Below, piece by piece: positions 23,510 to 34,772 of a DNA stretch of 64,000 nt. Both the position numbers and the translations under genes were made by a program. The DNA comes from Zizania palustris (lineage: Eukaryota; Streptophyta; Magnoliopsida; Poales; Poaceae). Under the pieces are notes generated by a model. It worked only from the letters and a program-made list of their open reading frames with translations. It was not told the origin of the DNA and ran no database searches. Location: positions 24,483,903 through 24,547,902 of the forward strand of contig JAAALK010000081.1 of NCBI GenBank assembly GCA_019279435.1, given 5' to 3'. Positions within the stretch are counted from its first letter, which is position 1; each line of letters starts with the position of its first letter.

Positions 23510-24127
23510 ATGGAGGTGGTGGTGGATAATCTCGTCGGCTGCGTCGGCGGAGACGGCGAGGTGGCGGGGGCGGGGCAGTACCGTGGGGTGAGGAAGAGGA
23601 AGTGGGGGAAGTGGGTGTCGGAGATCAGGGAACCCGGTAAGAAGACGCGCATCTGGCTGGGCAGTTTCGAGTCGCCGGAGATGGCGGCCGTGGCGCACGA
23701 CGTGGCGGAGCTGAGGCTGAGGGGCCGGGAGGCGAGGCTCAACTTCCCGGCGCTCGTCCACCGCTTCCGCCGCCCCGCCACGGCCGAGCCCGACGACGTC
23801 CGCGCCGCCGCGCTCGAGGCCGCGGCGCAGGCCCGCTTCATGATGCCAGACCTCGCCGTGCACCACGGCGGCGTCCTAGGTAGCCAGGAGGACCGGCTCG
23901 CCGACGCCGGCTCGCCGACGCCGGTGGCGGCGGCGTGGGAGTGGGACGTGCTGCTTGGAGTTGGCGGCGGAGCGGACGATGAGCTGGCGGCCGAGTCGCC
24001 CAACATGTGGGCTGAGCTGGCAGAGGCCATGCTCATGGCCCCACCTGTCTGGGAGAACGGACTGACCGACAATGACGAGTGGGCCCAGGCGCCATCGCTC
24101 TGGGGCCCATCTGTCTGGGACTACTAG
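23510..24127 (+). CDS. AP2/ERF transcription factor (DREB-like), intronless
   Basis: The ATG at 23510 gives 205 residues; the frame is open further upstream but without another ATG. One AP2/ERF domain occupies residues about 23-79: YRGVRKRKWGKWVSEIREP, KKTRIWLGSFESPEMAAVAH, and a closing LRLRGREARLNFP. The strand-and-helix DNA-contact residues of the family (RGVR, WVSEIR, WLG) are present. Val in WVSEIREP points to the DREB side rather than the ERF side, but the subgroup is uncertain. The C-terminal half is Ala-rich and acidic with aromatic spots (WEWDVLLGV, MWAELAEAMLM) and ends SLWGPSVWDY, plausible activation motifs. No EAR repression motif was seen. Expected to act in the nucleus on GCC- or DRE-type promoter elements, usually in stress or development; its targets cannot be read from the sequence. 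Confidence 0.92.
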   Translation: MEVVVDNLVGCVGGDGEVAGAGQYRGVRKRKWGKWVSEIREPGKKTRIWLGSFESPEMAAVAHDVAELRLRGREARLNFPALVHRFRRPATAEPDDVRAAALEAAAQARFMMPDLAVHHGGVLGSQEDRLADAGSPTPVAAAWEWDVLLGVGGGADDELAAESPNMWAELAEAMLMAPPVWENGLTDNDEWAQAPSLWGPSVWDY

Positions 24128-25928
24128 CTAGCTAGTCAATCCTTAATTACCACCACCTGATTATGATTTTCAATTCATAGCCTTTGGTTTTTAGAGGTGT
24201 GAACTGAACTGAAATTATTTATTGTTTTTTCCCCAAAAAATGCACACACATATATATTTAGGAATGAATTAATTATTAGGTGTTCTGCAAAATGCTTGAT
24301 TTTCGAACAGATTACGTTCTGAATCAGCCAATAAAATCTATGTATGGTATTGCCAGTGTGAGTGTGCCTTCTGTCTCTAGCTAATATGATTGTAATTCTT
24401 CTAGTTATATATCTCCACATGCATATATAATATATAGATGAATTCCTGATATTGAATTAATGCATCTAATTGTATATTTCACGTCAGACATTTACAAAAT
24501 GTTTATATATATATATATATGAAATTAATTTGAACCATTCATAAATTAAAAAATCAACCATAAAATTATCTTAAATTATCATATGTGTTATTAAAAATAT
24601 TTTATTCCTTCAAACTATATTACTATTAACAAATGGACAGAAGTTCTAGGTAGTAAGAATAATCACTAAAAAGTGAAATGCACCAACCCTCCCCCCAACA
24701 AAAAAAACCAGGCTACCTTTGTTTTAACATTTGTTATTTGTTATTAAAAAAGGCTATATTTGTATTTTAACATTTATTGGTTACTATTAAAAGGCTACCT
24801 TTGTATTTTCATCTTTATTATTTGTTATTAAAAGACTACCTTTTGTTTTAAAATTTATTATTTATTATTAAAAAAGTCAAAAAGATTTGTAGTGTGGGAA
24901 AGATTTCTAGTGTTACAACAATGCCTGGTCGAGTTCAAAAAAAATAACGACTTATGTTTTTAAAACTGACAGTGATATCATTTTAGTGTTGACTATAAGA
25001 TAACCGATACTGATACGAGTCTATTTTAAAGAGGTTTTGTGGTCGTGATTTTAATCTCGTTAATTACTCGTCGCAATGCTACAATCTCAATAGACATAAT
25101 CTACACAGTGATCAATTTATGATCAGATCGAAGGGACTACTAGTTTAATCAATTAATCAACCACTCGTTACAATTAATTATAAGGATTCTGGTATAAAAC
25201 ATATCTTTTATACCGTACATGAGTTCGGATGAGATTTTCTTATCGGAACCAAACCTTTTTATTTTTTATATTTTTTGAGAAAGAAAGGACTATGCAAGCC
25301 CCTTTTATTTCCGTTATAGAAATAATACTAATAGAAATGATAAGAAAAGTTCTTACAACCGATAACAACAAAAACAAATAAGTTTTTGCCAGCACACATG
25401 ACATGACACCAAAAGATTATTACAAACCATCCAAAAGCATCATCCAACATATTCTGTAAAATTGTATCATAGAATATATATAAGACCACAAAGCTTCCTA
25501 AGACAGAAGCACACAAAGATAAAAGATGTCTTTGACAAGTTCCAACCATGTCTTCTTGACTTCTTGAGAAAATTTCATTTGACAGATGTTGGAGCAAGTG
25601 CACAAAACCTTTTTATCGGAGTACAACAAACTGTAATATTAATCTTGACGTGCTCTTCGTTCGTCCGATAAATGTATTGTAGAATAGCGGGGTCGTATCC
25701 CCACAGCGATGAGGTGATCGTACAACGGCCTACTAGTTTAATCAATTAGCCACGTTAATTCATGCACTTCAGATTGTCAGATAGATATCCTGCTGGGACA
25801 AGACGGCCGGGCACAAGCTTCGTGATCATATGATTCCATTGTTTTTAATTTCAATTCGTGATGAGCCGGCCAAAACCCATGCGCTCCGGTACGTTGATTT
25901 AGGTCAGGATTACGAGTAAATTATAGCC

Positions 25929-25968
<40 letters not shown>

Positions 25969-26010
25969 CGTGTGATTCTGATCAATTTCATGGGCTTAAT
26001 TACGTCATGA
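24128..26010. other. intergenic DNA: AT-rich, short tandem array and TA runs
   Basis: No gene was seen. It contains the tandem array at 24710-24880 and a (TG)n(TA)n run at about 25930-25964. Confidence 0.6.
24710..24880. repeat. short tandem repeat, about 4 units of 40-45 bp
   Basis: Units of the form GGCTACCTTTGT, then ATTTTAACATTTATT, then TTGTTATTAAAA recur four times with small changes. Confidence 0.8.
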
Positions 26011-26011
26011 T

Positions 26012-26345
26012 TAAGGGGACTAAATTTTAGTCTATTTCACATCGAATGTTTAGATACTATTTTAGAGTATTAAATGTAGACTATTTATAAAACTCATTCC
26101 TAATCGGTGGATTATTCGTGAGACGAATTTAATTATCCTAATTATGTCATGATTTGATGATCTGATGCTATATTAAACATTTGCTAATCATGAATTAATT
26201 AGGCTTAATAAATTTGTCTCGCGAATTATCCTCCGATGTGATTCTACATTTGCTTTTATAATTAGTTTATTTTTAGTTCTTCAATTTGATGTCCAAACAT
26301 CCTATATGTAACATTGACACCGACTAAATTTTAGTCCATGAAACT
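26012..26345. mobile_element. Tourist-like MITE (CTAAATTTTAG family)
   Basis: It starts near GGGGACTAAATTTTAGTC and ends with inverse GACTAAATTTTAGTCCATG. Family blocks are visible: TTAAATGTAGACTATTTAT, GAGACGAATTTAATTA and the inverse AATTTGTCTCGCGAATTA. The same family occurs at 28411-28763, 34254-34772 and, truncated, at 36366-36494. Confidence 0.75.
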
Positions 26346-27150
26346 AACGCATCCGCGCGTCCGGACGATTCAGCTCATGCATGGAATCAGACACGGAGAT
26401 TGCCTTGTCGATCTCGATTCGGCCCTCACAATAATGTTTAATTAATTGTGATGATGCATGCTAGCCAATCAATTATTAGGGGATTAATTAGCCTAAAGCT
26501 TGCATCTCTGGTTGATTAGTGTCGTGGGGACTAAACTGGCCGCCGGCCTTGTTAGTTCTTAGATGCATGTGTGTTTGTTTAGGGAATTAATTAATTAATT
26601 AGGGGCGCATATCAATCATTGGGTGCAGTGCATGCTTATTATATAGATCTGCAGGTTGATACCGTTAATTTGTTTGCTAAGTAGCTAGGGAGGCTATATG
26701 GGTCAAGCAATTCAATAACTTTTATGTAGAGGCTTTTGAGTTTGTTTAGGTATTTGCAGATCATATACATACTTAGGCCAATTTTTATGTTAGTTTTGGA
26801 TTATAGTAATCCACTTTATAGAAATAAGCTGAATTAAACAGTTTATTAGATTAATATAATCCGCAACATACATTGTAATATATTGATATAATAAGTTAGC
26901 ATATTTATTCCAACTTATGGAAATAAACTAATTTATTATAATCTAAACCATTAGGGCAATTTCAAGAGATTCTATAATTAATCTTTTTATGTATTTTACA
27001 GAGAATTATCCTAATTTTAGTATGTCATAAAAAATCAATAAATCCATAAATATGCTCATTATATAGGTATGCATAAAATAATATTTACTTACTATATATA
27101 TGGTGGATCACAATAAACAGTGCTATTTGATCTCTATCTCTCTATATATA
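26346..27150. other. intergenic AT-rich DNA
   Basis: No gene, repeat array or RNA gene was recognised. Confidence 0.5.
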
Positions 27151-27554
27151 GGGCTTGTTTGGTAGAGTTTTGGATTCTAAAATCCACACTGAAGCTGAAG
27201 TAGAGCACTTAAAGTTTGATAGATCCTGCTCCATCAATCCAGTTCATTTTTCTAGAGTGCTCTCAGTGGGATCCACTTCTTAGAAAAAGTGTTTGGCTTG
27301 GCTCCAACTTCACAGGATAAAGAAGCTGGAGCTAGAGCCCTGCGTAGGATGCGTTTGATAGGGCTCCAGCTCTAGTTTTTCTGTCTTGTGGAGCTGGAGC
27401 CAAGCTAAACACTTTTCCTAAGGAGTGGATATGATCCCACTAAGAATACTCCAGAAAAATAAACTGGAGTAATGGAGTAGAGTCTAGACAGCTTCAAGTG
27501 CTCCACTCCAGATTTAGTATAAATTTCAGTATCTGGAGTTGTACCAAACGGGCC
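27151..27554. mobile_element. MITE with GGGC-TTGTTTGG ends
   Basis: The left end GGGCTTGTTTGGTAGAG and the right end CCAAACGGGCC are inverse to each other. Long internal inverted blocks occur (AGAAAAAGTGTTTGGCTTGG against CCAAGCTAAACACTTTTCCT), with TATA on both sides. The whole 404 bp could fold on itself. Confidence 0.7.
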
Positions 27555-28410
27555 TATAGATAGATAGATAGATATATAGAGAGAAAGAGATCATGCATGA
27601 CACCCGGGCAGGGTGTGAGTGACGCACGAGTAGATCAAGATCATCAAGTGACACTCTTTGGTTAGTTGCCATGTGTACGTTCGTACATATAACTAACACC
27701 TCTAAAATATATAATAGCTAGCTATGGCACCTGGGAAGGAGGCTGGAAATTCATCTGCTAGCCAGCCAGCAGCAACAAAAGCTAGAGCTCTCACAGATTA
27801 ATTTGTTAATCTTCGCTTGCTTGGAGATCAGACAGGGAGGGACAGGGACAGGGACAGGGACATGAACCTCTACCTTCTCCCGACAAAGCAAAATCATGTC
27901 AGTGTCGTCGCACAAATTAATAAAAGACGATCGACACACAACACCACCGATCGAGCTAATTAATCAACTAATTAAGCAAAGATTATTAGCGGCGACCACA
28001 CTCCGGTCGGAGATCGACGTACGTACGTGCAGCTAGCTAGCTGGCCGATCGATCGAGATTCGTCAGACAGCAGATCGATACCTAGTAGATATATACATAC
28101 ATCGATGGATCATATCATGGCGAATGCGAAAGAGAAAGAGGAAGGAAGCTGGAAAAGAGATCTCGAGAGAGACGATAGGCCGGTGGTCAACGGAAGATCG
28201 TAATCAGAATGTCACCTTCATTTTCCTTTATTTGCATCTATCCATCGGTTGGATGGAATGGAAATACGCGTGTCACAAATATATCTTTTGCTCTTCATCT
28301 TCTCCTTTAATTTTTAATTAATAATTGATGTGGCTGGCCTGTTGAGTGCATGCATGCCTTGTCTTCAGGTGAGATAGATGATGGAGACATGCATGTGGAT
28401 ATATAATACA
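27555..28410. other. intergenic DNA
   Basis: Apart from the hexamer repeat at 27831, only AT-rich DNA with GATCGATC/AGCTAGCT words was seen. No gene was supported. Confidence 0.5.
27831..27862. repeat. GGGACA hexamer microsatellite
   Basis: About four consecutive GGGACA units, with a diverged unit on the left. Confidence 0.85.
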
Positions 28411-28763
28411 TGGGTCGTGAGTGTTTGGATTAATGGACTAAATTTTAGGTCGTATCACATTGGATGTTTGAACATCAATTTAAAGGACTAAATATAAACT
28501 AATTATAAAAATAGTTGCAGAATCGGAGGATAATTCTCGAGACGAATTTACTAAGTCTAATTAATATATGATTAGCAAATGTTTACTGTAGTGTCACATT
28601 GTCAAATCATGACGTAAATAGGCTCATTAGATTCGTCTCGTGAATAATCCACTGATTATGAATGAGTTTTGTAAATAGTATACATTTAATACTTTAAAAA
28701 TAATATTTAAATATTGGATGTAAATCTGGCTAAAATTTTAGCGGCTGATCCAAACAACCCTTT
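28411..28763. mobile_element. Tourist-like MITE (CTAAATTTTAG family), second copy
   Basis: The left end GGGTCGTGAGTGTTTGGAT... and the right end ...CTGATCCAAACAACCC are inverse. It shares internal blocks with the copies at 26012 and 34254 (GTTTACTGTAG, GATTCGTCTCGTGAATAATC). Confidence 0.78.
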
Positions 28764-29409
28764 ATTATCAAGCCACTAGCTAGTATTCCTTTGTTCTTAT
28801 TTCTTATGCATCGATTACTTTTTTAATCAAGTAATAGATCGACCTTCAATACCTCATACGCCTCTCTTTTTTAATGAAACAATGCTCTTAATTAAAACTT
28901 ACAAACCATACCTTGGCGTCAATCCTTATTCCTTAATTAATCTTTAGTAGCAAAAACCTATAATCTAGATTAGTACAAGAACAAATCAAAGCAAATTAAA
29001 AGTTACATCATATTTATCTTATTTTATAGTTTTAGGAGTTAATAGGAGGTATATAATTTTTAGCTAGTGTATGTTATCTCATGTGAAGGAGGTAAAATTA
29101 ACACTGAAAATTATGATACTTCCTAATACTTCTTAAATACCGGAGATTTTCCCCTATACTAAAGTTATTTGTTTTCGAATTGTGCCCAAGTTTAGGTTAA
29201 TTTCTGACAAATAAAAAAACCGAGCGACCGATAAATACGGAAATCAGATAATATGACTTGCTTAATTAGTTTTACGTGTGCAATTTGACCCGAAGTTTCT
29301 ATAAAATTTTCTTTTTTGACAGGCTCATCACCGTGTACCTCTAGGATGATACAATTAAAAGCTCTCAATCTTCTCACGTCTATTTGAATCCAATGAGTCA
29401 AAGCAAAGT
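28764..29409. other. intergenic DNA
   Basis: AT-rich; nothing recognisable. Confidence 0.45.
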
Positions 29410-29708
29410 GACTAAAACCAGTGACTAAATTTTAGTCATATTTGTTTAGATCCGGTGACTAAAATATATGCTAAACACTTTATTACTGTGTAGAATGACT
29501 CAAATGTCCCCCTCGCTTTCCATGCGTACATGCATGGTAGGGGTAGATGTAGGAAAAGGGGCATTTTAGCTCCTATTAACTCTTCTTGGTGGTTAACGGG
29601 GCTAAAACATTTATTAGTCTATTTTAACTCTTGGCGTTTGGTTCTTTAGTCTCTCAAGCGACTAAATTTTAGTCATTTTGTATCTAGCCTTTTGATCCAA
29701 ACAGCTTC
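29410..29708. mobile_element. small MITE-like inverted repeat
   Basis: The left part GTGACTAAATTTTAGTCATA, then TTTGTTTAGATCC, is matched by the right inverse CGACTAAATTTTAGTCATTT, then TGATCCAAACAG. The ends are diverged and no target duplication was fixed. Confidence 0.55.
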
Positions 29709-29993
29709 TTGTTAGTTGCTGGTTCAAATTAGTTATAATTTTCATAAGCAAATTAATTAACGCGGGCTAAATCACTTGTATCTCTATGTGAAGTGATAAG
29801 CTAATTACATGAGAGTCAGAGTCAGCTTTGAGCCGAACAAGGTGTTGTATTGCATGCCATTTTACAAATAAGGAATCAAAGACTTCTCTGCGTACAACCA
29901 TCCTACAAATTTACATGCACAAACAATACACATCAACATTTTTTTAGCAAATTAATTGAGTCTACATTTCATATCTAAAACTCTTCAATCGAC

Positions 29994-30283
29994 CACTGCA
30001 CCCTCTAGACCTATATTTGTAGGTCTCTAATAGGATAATTAGTGACGGTCGATAATAGATATTTGCGACTGAGCTCAGTGATATGTGTTTGTTCGTCACT
30101 AATATTACATATCTTTAATAACAAGTATATACGTCTGTTGTTTTTTAGTGATATAGGTGTTCGTGAGGTCTCTCGCTAAAAATTTGCTTTCGGTGGCGGT
30201 GGTTAACTCACTTGTCACTAAAGATCTATTAGGGCGTGGTTTCTTTAGCTGTTACTAAAGATCTTTTTATGACAGTGATATTA
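29994..30283. mobile_element. relic of a second CACTA-like family
   Basis: The right end reads ...AAAGATCTTTTTATGACAGTG, the inverse of a CACTGTCA terminus. Repeated subterminal words CACTAAAGATCT, TTACTAAAGATCT and CGTCACTAAT occur. The left edge near CACTGCACC (29994) is uncertain. Confidence 0.35.
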
Positions 30284-30365
30284 AGATAATTAAGTGCTAC
30301 TTAAGTCAGATGATTTGTGGGCAATCTGTAATTAATCATCACCCGTACGTTTGTTTCCGTGTCTT

Positions 30366-33108
30366 CTACCGTAGAAATCTCTTGAGGTCGACCACCATGA
30401 CGGTGATGTCATCTCTGCTTCCTCTACGGCGCGCCATGCATGTCCACCAGCTGCCTGCAGCACGAGACCACGACGGAGTGTTCGTCGCTGCCGGCGCCGG
30501 CGGCGACGGCGTCCACCGCCTCCTGGTTGGACACCTTGTTCCAGAGGCCGTCGGAGGCGATGACGAGGAACTCGCAGCCGGCGGCGAGCCTCGTCTTGCT
30601 CACCTCCGGCTCGGCCACCACCCACCGCTTCAGGCCGCCGTCGCCGAACGCCCGCGACACGGCCAGGCTGTCCTGCACCCGCCACACGCCATTGCTGCCG
30701 CAGCTCACGTACCCTCCCTGCTGATCAAAATCAAATCATATACATGACAATTATAAGTGATTTGATGGTGCATGTATATGCATGTGATTTGTGTGTGTGC
30801 GTGTAGCTTACCGAGCTCTCGATACGGGTCCTCTCGTCCTCCCTCGCTGCGGTGTGGTCGGAGGTGAGGGCGGTGGCAGCGCCGTCGCGGCTGATCACGG
30901 CGCGGCAGTCGCCGACGTTGGCCACGTAGAGGTCGCCGCCGATAACAAGCGCCGTCGCCGCGCATGCACCGCCTCTTTCGCCCTAAGCCAATCATCAATG
31001 CAAGAGTTAACTAACAATTTTAACTGGCCAGCTAGTACAATATAATAGATCATTTTAAATTTTAAAAGTTAAACTTTTTCAAATACTGTTTATTTTAATA
31101 CCCTCAAATATCAAAACCGACGTAAATAACTCTGCCCTTTATTTGCCATTTCTGCCAACTATAGGTTTAATTTATAAAATTAGACATGTATAGCTGAACA
31201 TTAGTAAACCCCATTCTAATGTTAGTCTCAAAACCACTGTTACTAACAATTAGATTTTAAATAAAATTAAAAGTTCATGGTTTCTATATATATCGTTAGA
31301 AATTTGTTGTTTTTATATACGTCACTCCTTCAATTTATGTCCATACATATTAGTGTCATCAATTTCAACTTTATTTTTTAAAATAGTAACAATGCTATCA
31401 GCTCGTAAAGCAAGATTGAATAAGTAATTGTACGTGTGTGCCACTCGAGCAAAGGACAGTTAAGTTTTGGAATTTAGAAAAAAAACTATATAGACATAAA
31501 ACTTTAAAGTAGTGATATATATAATAAATAAATCAGCGAACTTTTAATAAAAAATCATGTATGGAATTTTCTCTTTGACTTTAAGGTGACGTTTGGTTCA
31601 AGAATATGATAGCACGAAATGACTCCGTTTCAGATTCCGAGAATGAAATGGCTCCGCCCCGCTTTGAAATAAACGGAGCCACTCTGTTTTTTATTTGGTT
31701 CTGGAATCTGATAGAATAGAGCGCGCGGTTCTGTCCTTTGTTTGGTTCAAGAGCGGTAGAGGATATGAGAAGAAAAGCAGATGGCGTGGGAGGCGAACTG
31801 TTTGGTTCGATGGATTTTTTTGAGAGTGGATGGTTCCAGATCTACGAAGAATATTCTATTTTGTAAACCGCTCCATTTTATATAATTTCAAATCAAACAC
31901 ACGGAAAATAGAATGAAACTGTTCGCTTCCGCTTTAACTCACAAACCACCAAATGCTACCTAACAGTAGCCGTAATCATCTACAAAGCTGGAATTGATGA
32001 CAAAAACACCTCGCACCTAGCAAACCTGCAGTGTAGTGCAGCTAGCCTTTTCGACATCACAAACGAAGCAACAAACCCTAATGGTTTGTGGGCTCTATGC
32101 ATGCGTACGTCGTCGTCTCCATCAAATCAATTCAATGGCAGCCACGTACTAAAAAACCGCACATGCAAACGGAGCTTTCCTTGAGTTTTTCCTTTTGACG
32201 TCGTCAGAGAGGAGAGACCCGGTAAAACGCACCTGGCTAAGGAACTCGCTGTCGGTGGCCGGTAGGCTGCCCTGATCGCGGCTGCCACGTGGTCGTCGTC
32301 GGCCACCGCCGGCGCCGGCCCCGGCGACGGTGACGACGCTGACGACGACGACCTCTGCGTCCTCTCCGCGCGCGCGGCCGGGGCGGCGCAAGAGACGATG
32401 CTGTTGCCGAGGCGGCCGGAGACGAAGTCCACGGCCGCCCGGCCGCCGTGGCCGTCGTACACACCGTAGAACGCCTGCAGAAAATTGATGGAAACGAATA
32501 ATACAATCAGAAACGACACTGTTACACTGATGAGACGACGACGTTACACGTACGTACTTGCATCAATTACGCTAATTACGTCGTCTAAGTAGTACTGACA
32601 TGGTCTAAAATTTTACCAATTGTGAATGGCCATCAATTTTGTGTTCAGTGATGACACCATAGCCATCCTCCATTGTTGCATGCCTCGTTCCTCTTCTAGT
32701 CGATATCCAAAACCCGTCTCCCTCGATCTCCACCTCGGCCTCCTCCTCCTCCGCAGCCGCCGCCGCCGCTAGCTCCTCCTCAAGCAAAGCCTGGCAGGAG
32801 GCGTCAGCCGCTGCCGGTATGACCAGCTTCGACGGCCTCCTCCTCGCCGCCCACGCAGCCTTCTTCTTCTTATTCGCCGGCTCGGACTCCTCTATGGCGC
32901 CGCCGTCGCCGCCCGCAGCAGCAGCACCAACCACCACCGCCGCAGCAACGACTGTCGACAACTGATTCTGATCATTTATGGCAACCGGGTGCACGTGGTT
33001 GTGCAGCTGGTGCACCTTCCTACGCGACGAGAGCGGCGCCGCGGCGATCATGCCGGCGCCGGTGGCCGGAGACGCCGCGGGCACGGGGGAGCAAGAGCAG
33101 CACAGCAT
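30366..33108 (-). pseudogene. PP2C protein phosphatase, clade B / AP2C-like, frame broken twice
   Basis: Exons read 33108-32617, 32474-32233, 30982-30812 and 30717-30366, with GT-AG sites. PP2C motifs appear in order: TRRGTRHATMEDGYGVITEH, FYGVYDGHGGRAAVDF, GGACAATALVIGG, ANVGDCRAVISRDG, LTSDHTAAREDE, VQDSLAVSRAFGD and EFLVIASDGLWNKVSN. The final DDITVMVVDL and stop (30366) lie in another frame. The metal-binding Asp residues are all present. The N-terminus has a basic stretch RRRPSKLVIP resembling the MAP-kinase docking motif of AP2C phosphatases. Exon 2 is 242 nt where 243 is needed: a base is missing near 32264 between AAY and ATDSEF. Exon 4 has one base too many near 30430, giving an early TAG at 30424. 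The start is the ATG at 33108 (MLCCSCSPV). It is either a recent pseudogene or two sequencing errors; the motifs are otherwise intact. Confidence 0.8.
31585..31960. mobile_element. TAA-flanked MITE in PP2C intron 2
   Basis: The left end GGTGACGTTTGGTTC and the right end inverse ACCAAATGCTACC are flanked by the duplication TAA (31582-31584 and 31961-31963), typical of PIF/Harbinger (Tourist) MITEs. TTTGGTTC is repeated internally at about 31695, 31740 and 31800. Confidence 0.75.
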
Positions 33109-33240
33109 GATGGTCACCGCCTTACTGCGGATCGAGGACGGCGGCTAGCTAGCGGCCGGGCGAAGGCGGTGGCGGCGACGACACAGCACAAAAACTGGAC
33201 GGCTCACAACAATAACAGCGTCAGCCGGTCGATCTAGCTA

Positions 33241-33340
33241 GATGATCGGAGCTGAGAGCTGAGAGCGGAGAGACCACCACAAGCTGGAGCTGGAGAGTGG
33301 TGAGAGTTCCTAGGCTTGTATTTATATATAGAGAAGGAAG
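33241..33340 (-). promoter_or_regulatory. PP2C core promoter
   Basis: On the minus strand, TATATATAAATACAAG lies at about 33316-33331, a good TATA box some 210 bases upstream of the ATG at 33108. GA-rich leader sequence follows. Confidence 0.55.
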
Positions 33341-34250
33341 AAGAAGTCGTTGATGCATGCTGACCGGTCAACGCAGTAATTATTTGTGGTTAAAAACGGG
33401 GTCAATGCATGCAACCAATGCAATATCGAGCCGATCGAGTCAACGTAGATTTGACAACTCTCGCAATTAATTAATATTTATATATACCCATGCAGCTATA
33501 GCTACCATGCATGTTATATTGCAGATTAAATTACATAAAATCATTCTTAAGTGGTATAGCTAGCTAGCTAGGTAGCTATTTCCACCATCATTATGCATCT
33601 AATTAATATAATTAGTATACGTTTATTGAACATTATGTCGTTGACTGAAATGTTGACAAGTAAAAACAGCTGCGAGGAAATAAAACGACTAGAGGATGCG
33701 TGGACCGATCGATGATGGAATAGTTCAATTTGGGGATCGAGTGAAGAAGTCTCGCTTAGCTAGCTTGCTAGGACAACGAACTTAACCTGCGTTGAAATAT
33801 TAAGAAATTAAAACAGAACAATATATAACCAAATGGGATTAAATTAACGCAAACAAAAGTTGATCAGTAGTGCTTCTATCACGTGGACAATAAATGCGTA
33901 GGACTGATTTGTATGAAGCATTATATTAATTAGTTTGAACTGGTATATATAGTGTAGCACACCACATTTTTTTCTCTAGAATGAAGACTCAGCTTGTAAA
34001 CTATTTGGATTAAGTCTCTCCGATCGATCTAGAGTGAAGATCAGAGAGGGCCTAGCTTTATGTTCGAGAATAATATTATTCTAGAAGCATTCCCCCTTTG
34101 AAAACTTATTAGGCTTGAGAGTTTATTTTCAAACGCTAACTTTGAGTAAGTCATATATTTGTCCAAATTTAATGTATTGAAAAATTTGGCTAGCTGTGAA
34201 CATTAAGATATATATACTTCTTTCAAAAGATTGAGGTATGCATGGTTTAT
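33341..34250. other. intergenic DNA upstream of PP2C
   Basis: AT-rich with AGCTAGCT and GATCGATC words; no gene or repeat was recognised. Confidence 0.5.
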
Positions 34251-34253
34251 TTA

Positions 34254-34772
34254 GGGGGGTGTTTAGATGTAGGGGCTAAATTTTAGCCCGCGTCACATCG
34301 GATATTTGGACATCAATTTGAAGGACTAAACATGAACTAATTATAAAATAATTGCAGAATCGGAGTATAATTTATAAGACAAATTTATTAAGCATAACTA
34401 ATCCATAATTAGAAAATGTTTACTGTGAAAGGGATGTGAGTTAGCTGGCACCAAATCTCCTCAGAACTCCATTGTTAAGCGTGCTCAGGCGGGAGTAGTA
34501 CCAGTGGGAAATTCTCGTTCACATCCCCGACACACCCATGGCCTTCAAACAAGGTCGGGCCCATGCGGCCTATTTCAAAAAAAAAGAAAATGTTTACTGT
34601 AGCATCACATTATCAAACCATAGTGTAGTTAGACTCATTAGATTTATCTCGTGAATAATCCCCCAATTATGAATGAGTTTTGTAAATAGTTTATATTTAA
34701 TATTTTAAAATATTATCTAAATATTCGATATGACGGGGCTAAAAATTTAGTCCCACATATCCAAACACCCCC
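34254..34772. mobile_element. Tourist-like MITE (TTA duplication) carrying a nested retroposon
   Basis: The left end GGGGGGTGTTTAGATGTAGG and the right inverse ATATCCAAACACCCCC are flanked by TTA at 34251-34253 and 34773-34775. It has the internal blocks of the CTAAATTTTAG family. It is interrupted at 34427-34584, and removing that insert with one 16-bp repeat gives a normal family member of about 345 bp. Confidence 0.85.
34427..34584 (+). mobile_element. 5S-rRNA-derived SINE-like retroposon
   Basis: It is flanked by a perfect 16-bp direct repeat AGAAAATGTTTACTGT (34411-34426 and 34585-34600). The right repeat follows directly after a run of 9 A (the last A is shared with it). The body from 34431 to 34527 follows plant 5S rRNA: GGGATGTGAG at the start, CTCAGAACTCC, GTTAAGCGTGCTCAGGCGGG, AGTAGTACCAG, and a closing TTCACATCCC that pairs with the start as helix I. 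The region of 5S box C (GGATGGGTGACC in the gene) is shortened by roughly a dozen bases. After the 5S part come about 50 non-5S bases and the A tail. A long target duplication plus poly(A) indicates LINE-driven retroposition. Confidence 0.85.

Noticed and set aside
25928..25966. TA-rich repeat as a regular spacer array
   Set aside because: A plain dinucleotide microsatellite; no repeat-spacer structure anywhere in this plant DNA.
34431..34527. A working 5S rRNA gene
   Set aside because: Box C region is shortened, there is no tandem array or T-run terminator, and it is flanked by a retroposition-type duplication and an A tail.
34427..34584. Cassandra-type TRIM LTR (these carry 5S-like sequence)
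   Set aside because: Although the insert could be read as TG...CA, the 16-bp duplication and A9 tail do not fit LTR integration, and no second LTR, primer-binding site or polypurine tract is present.
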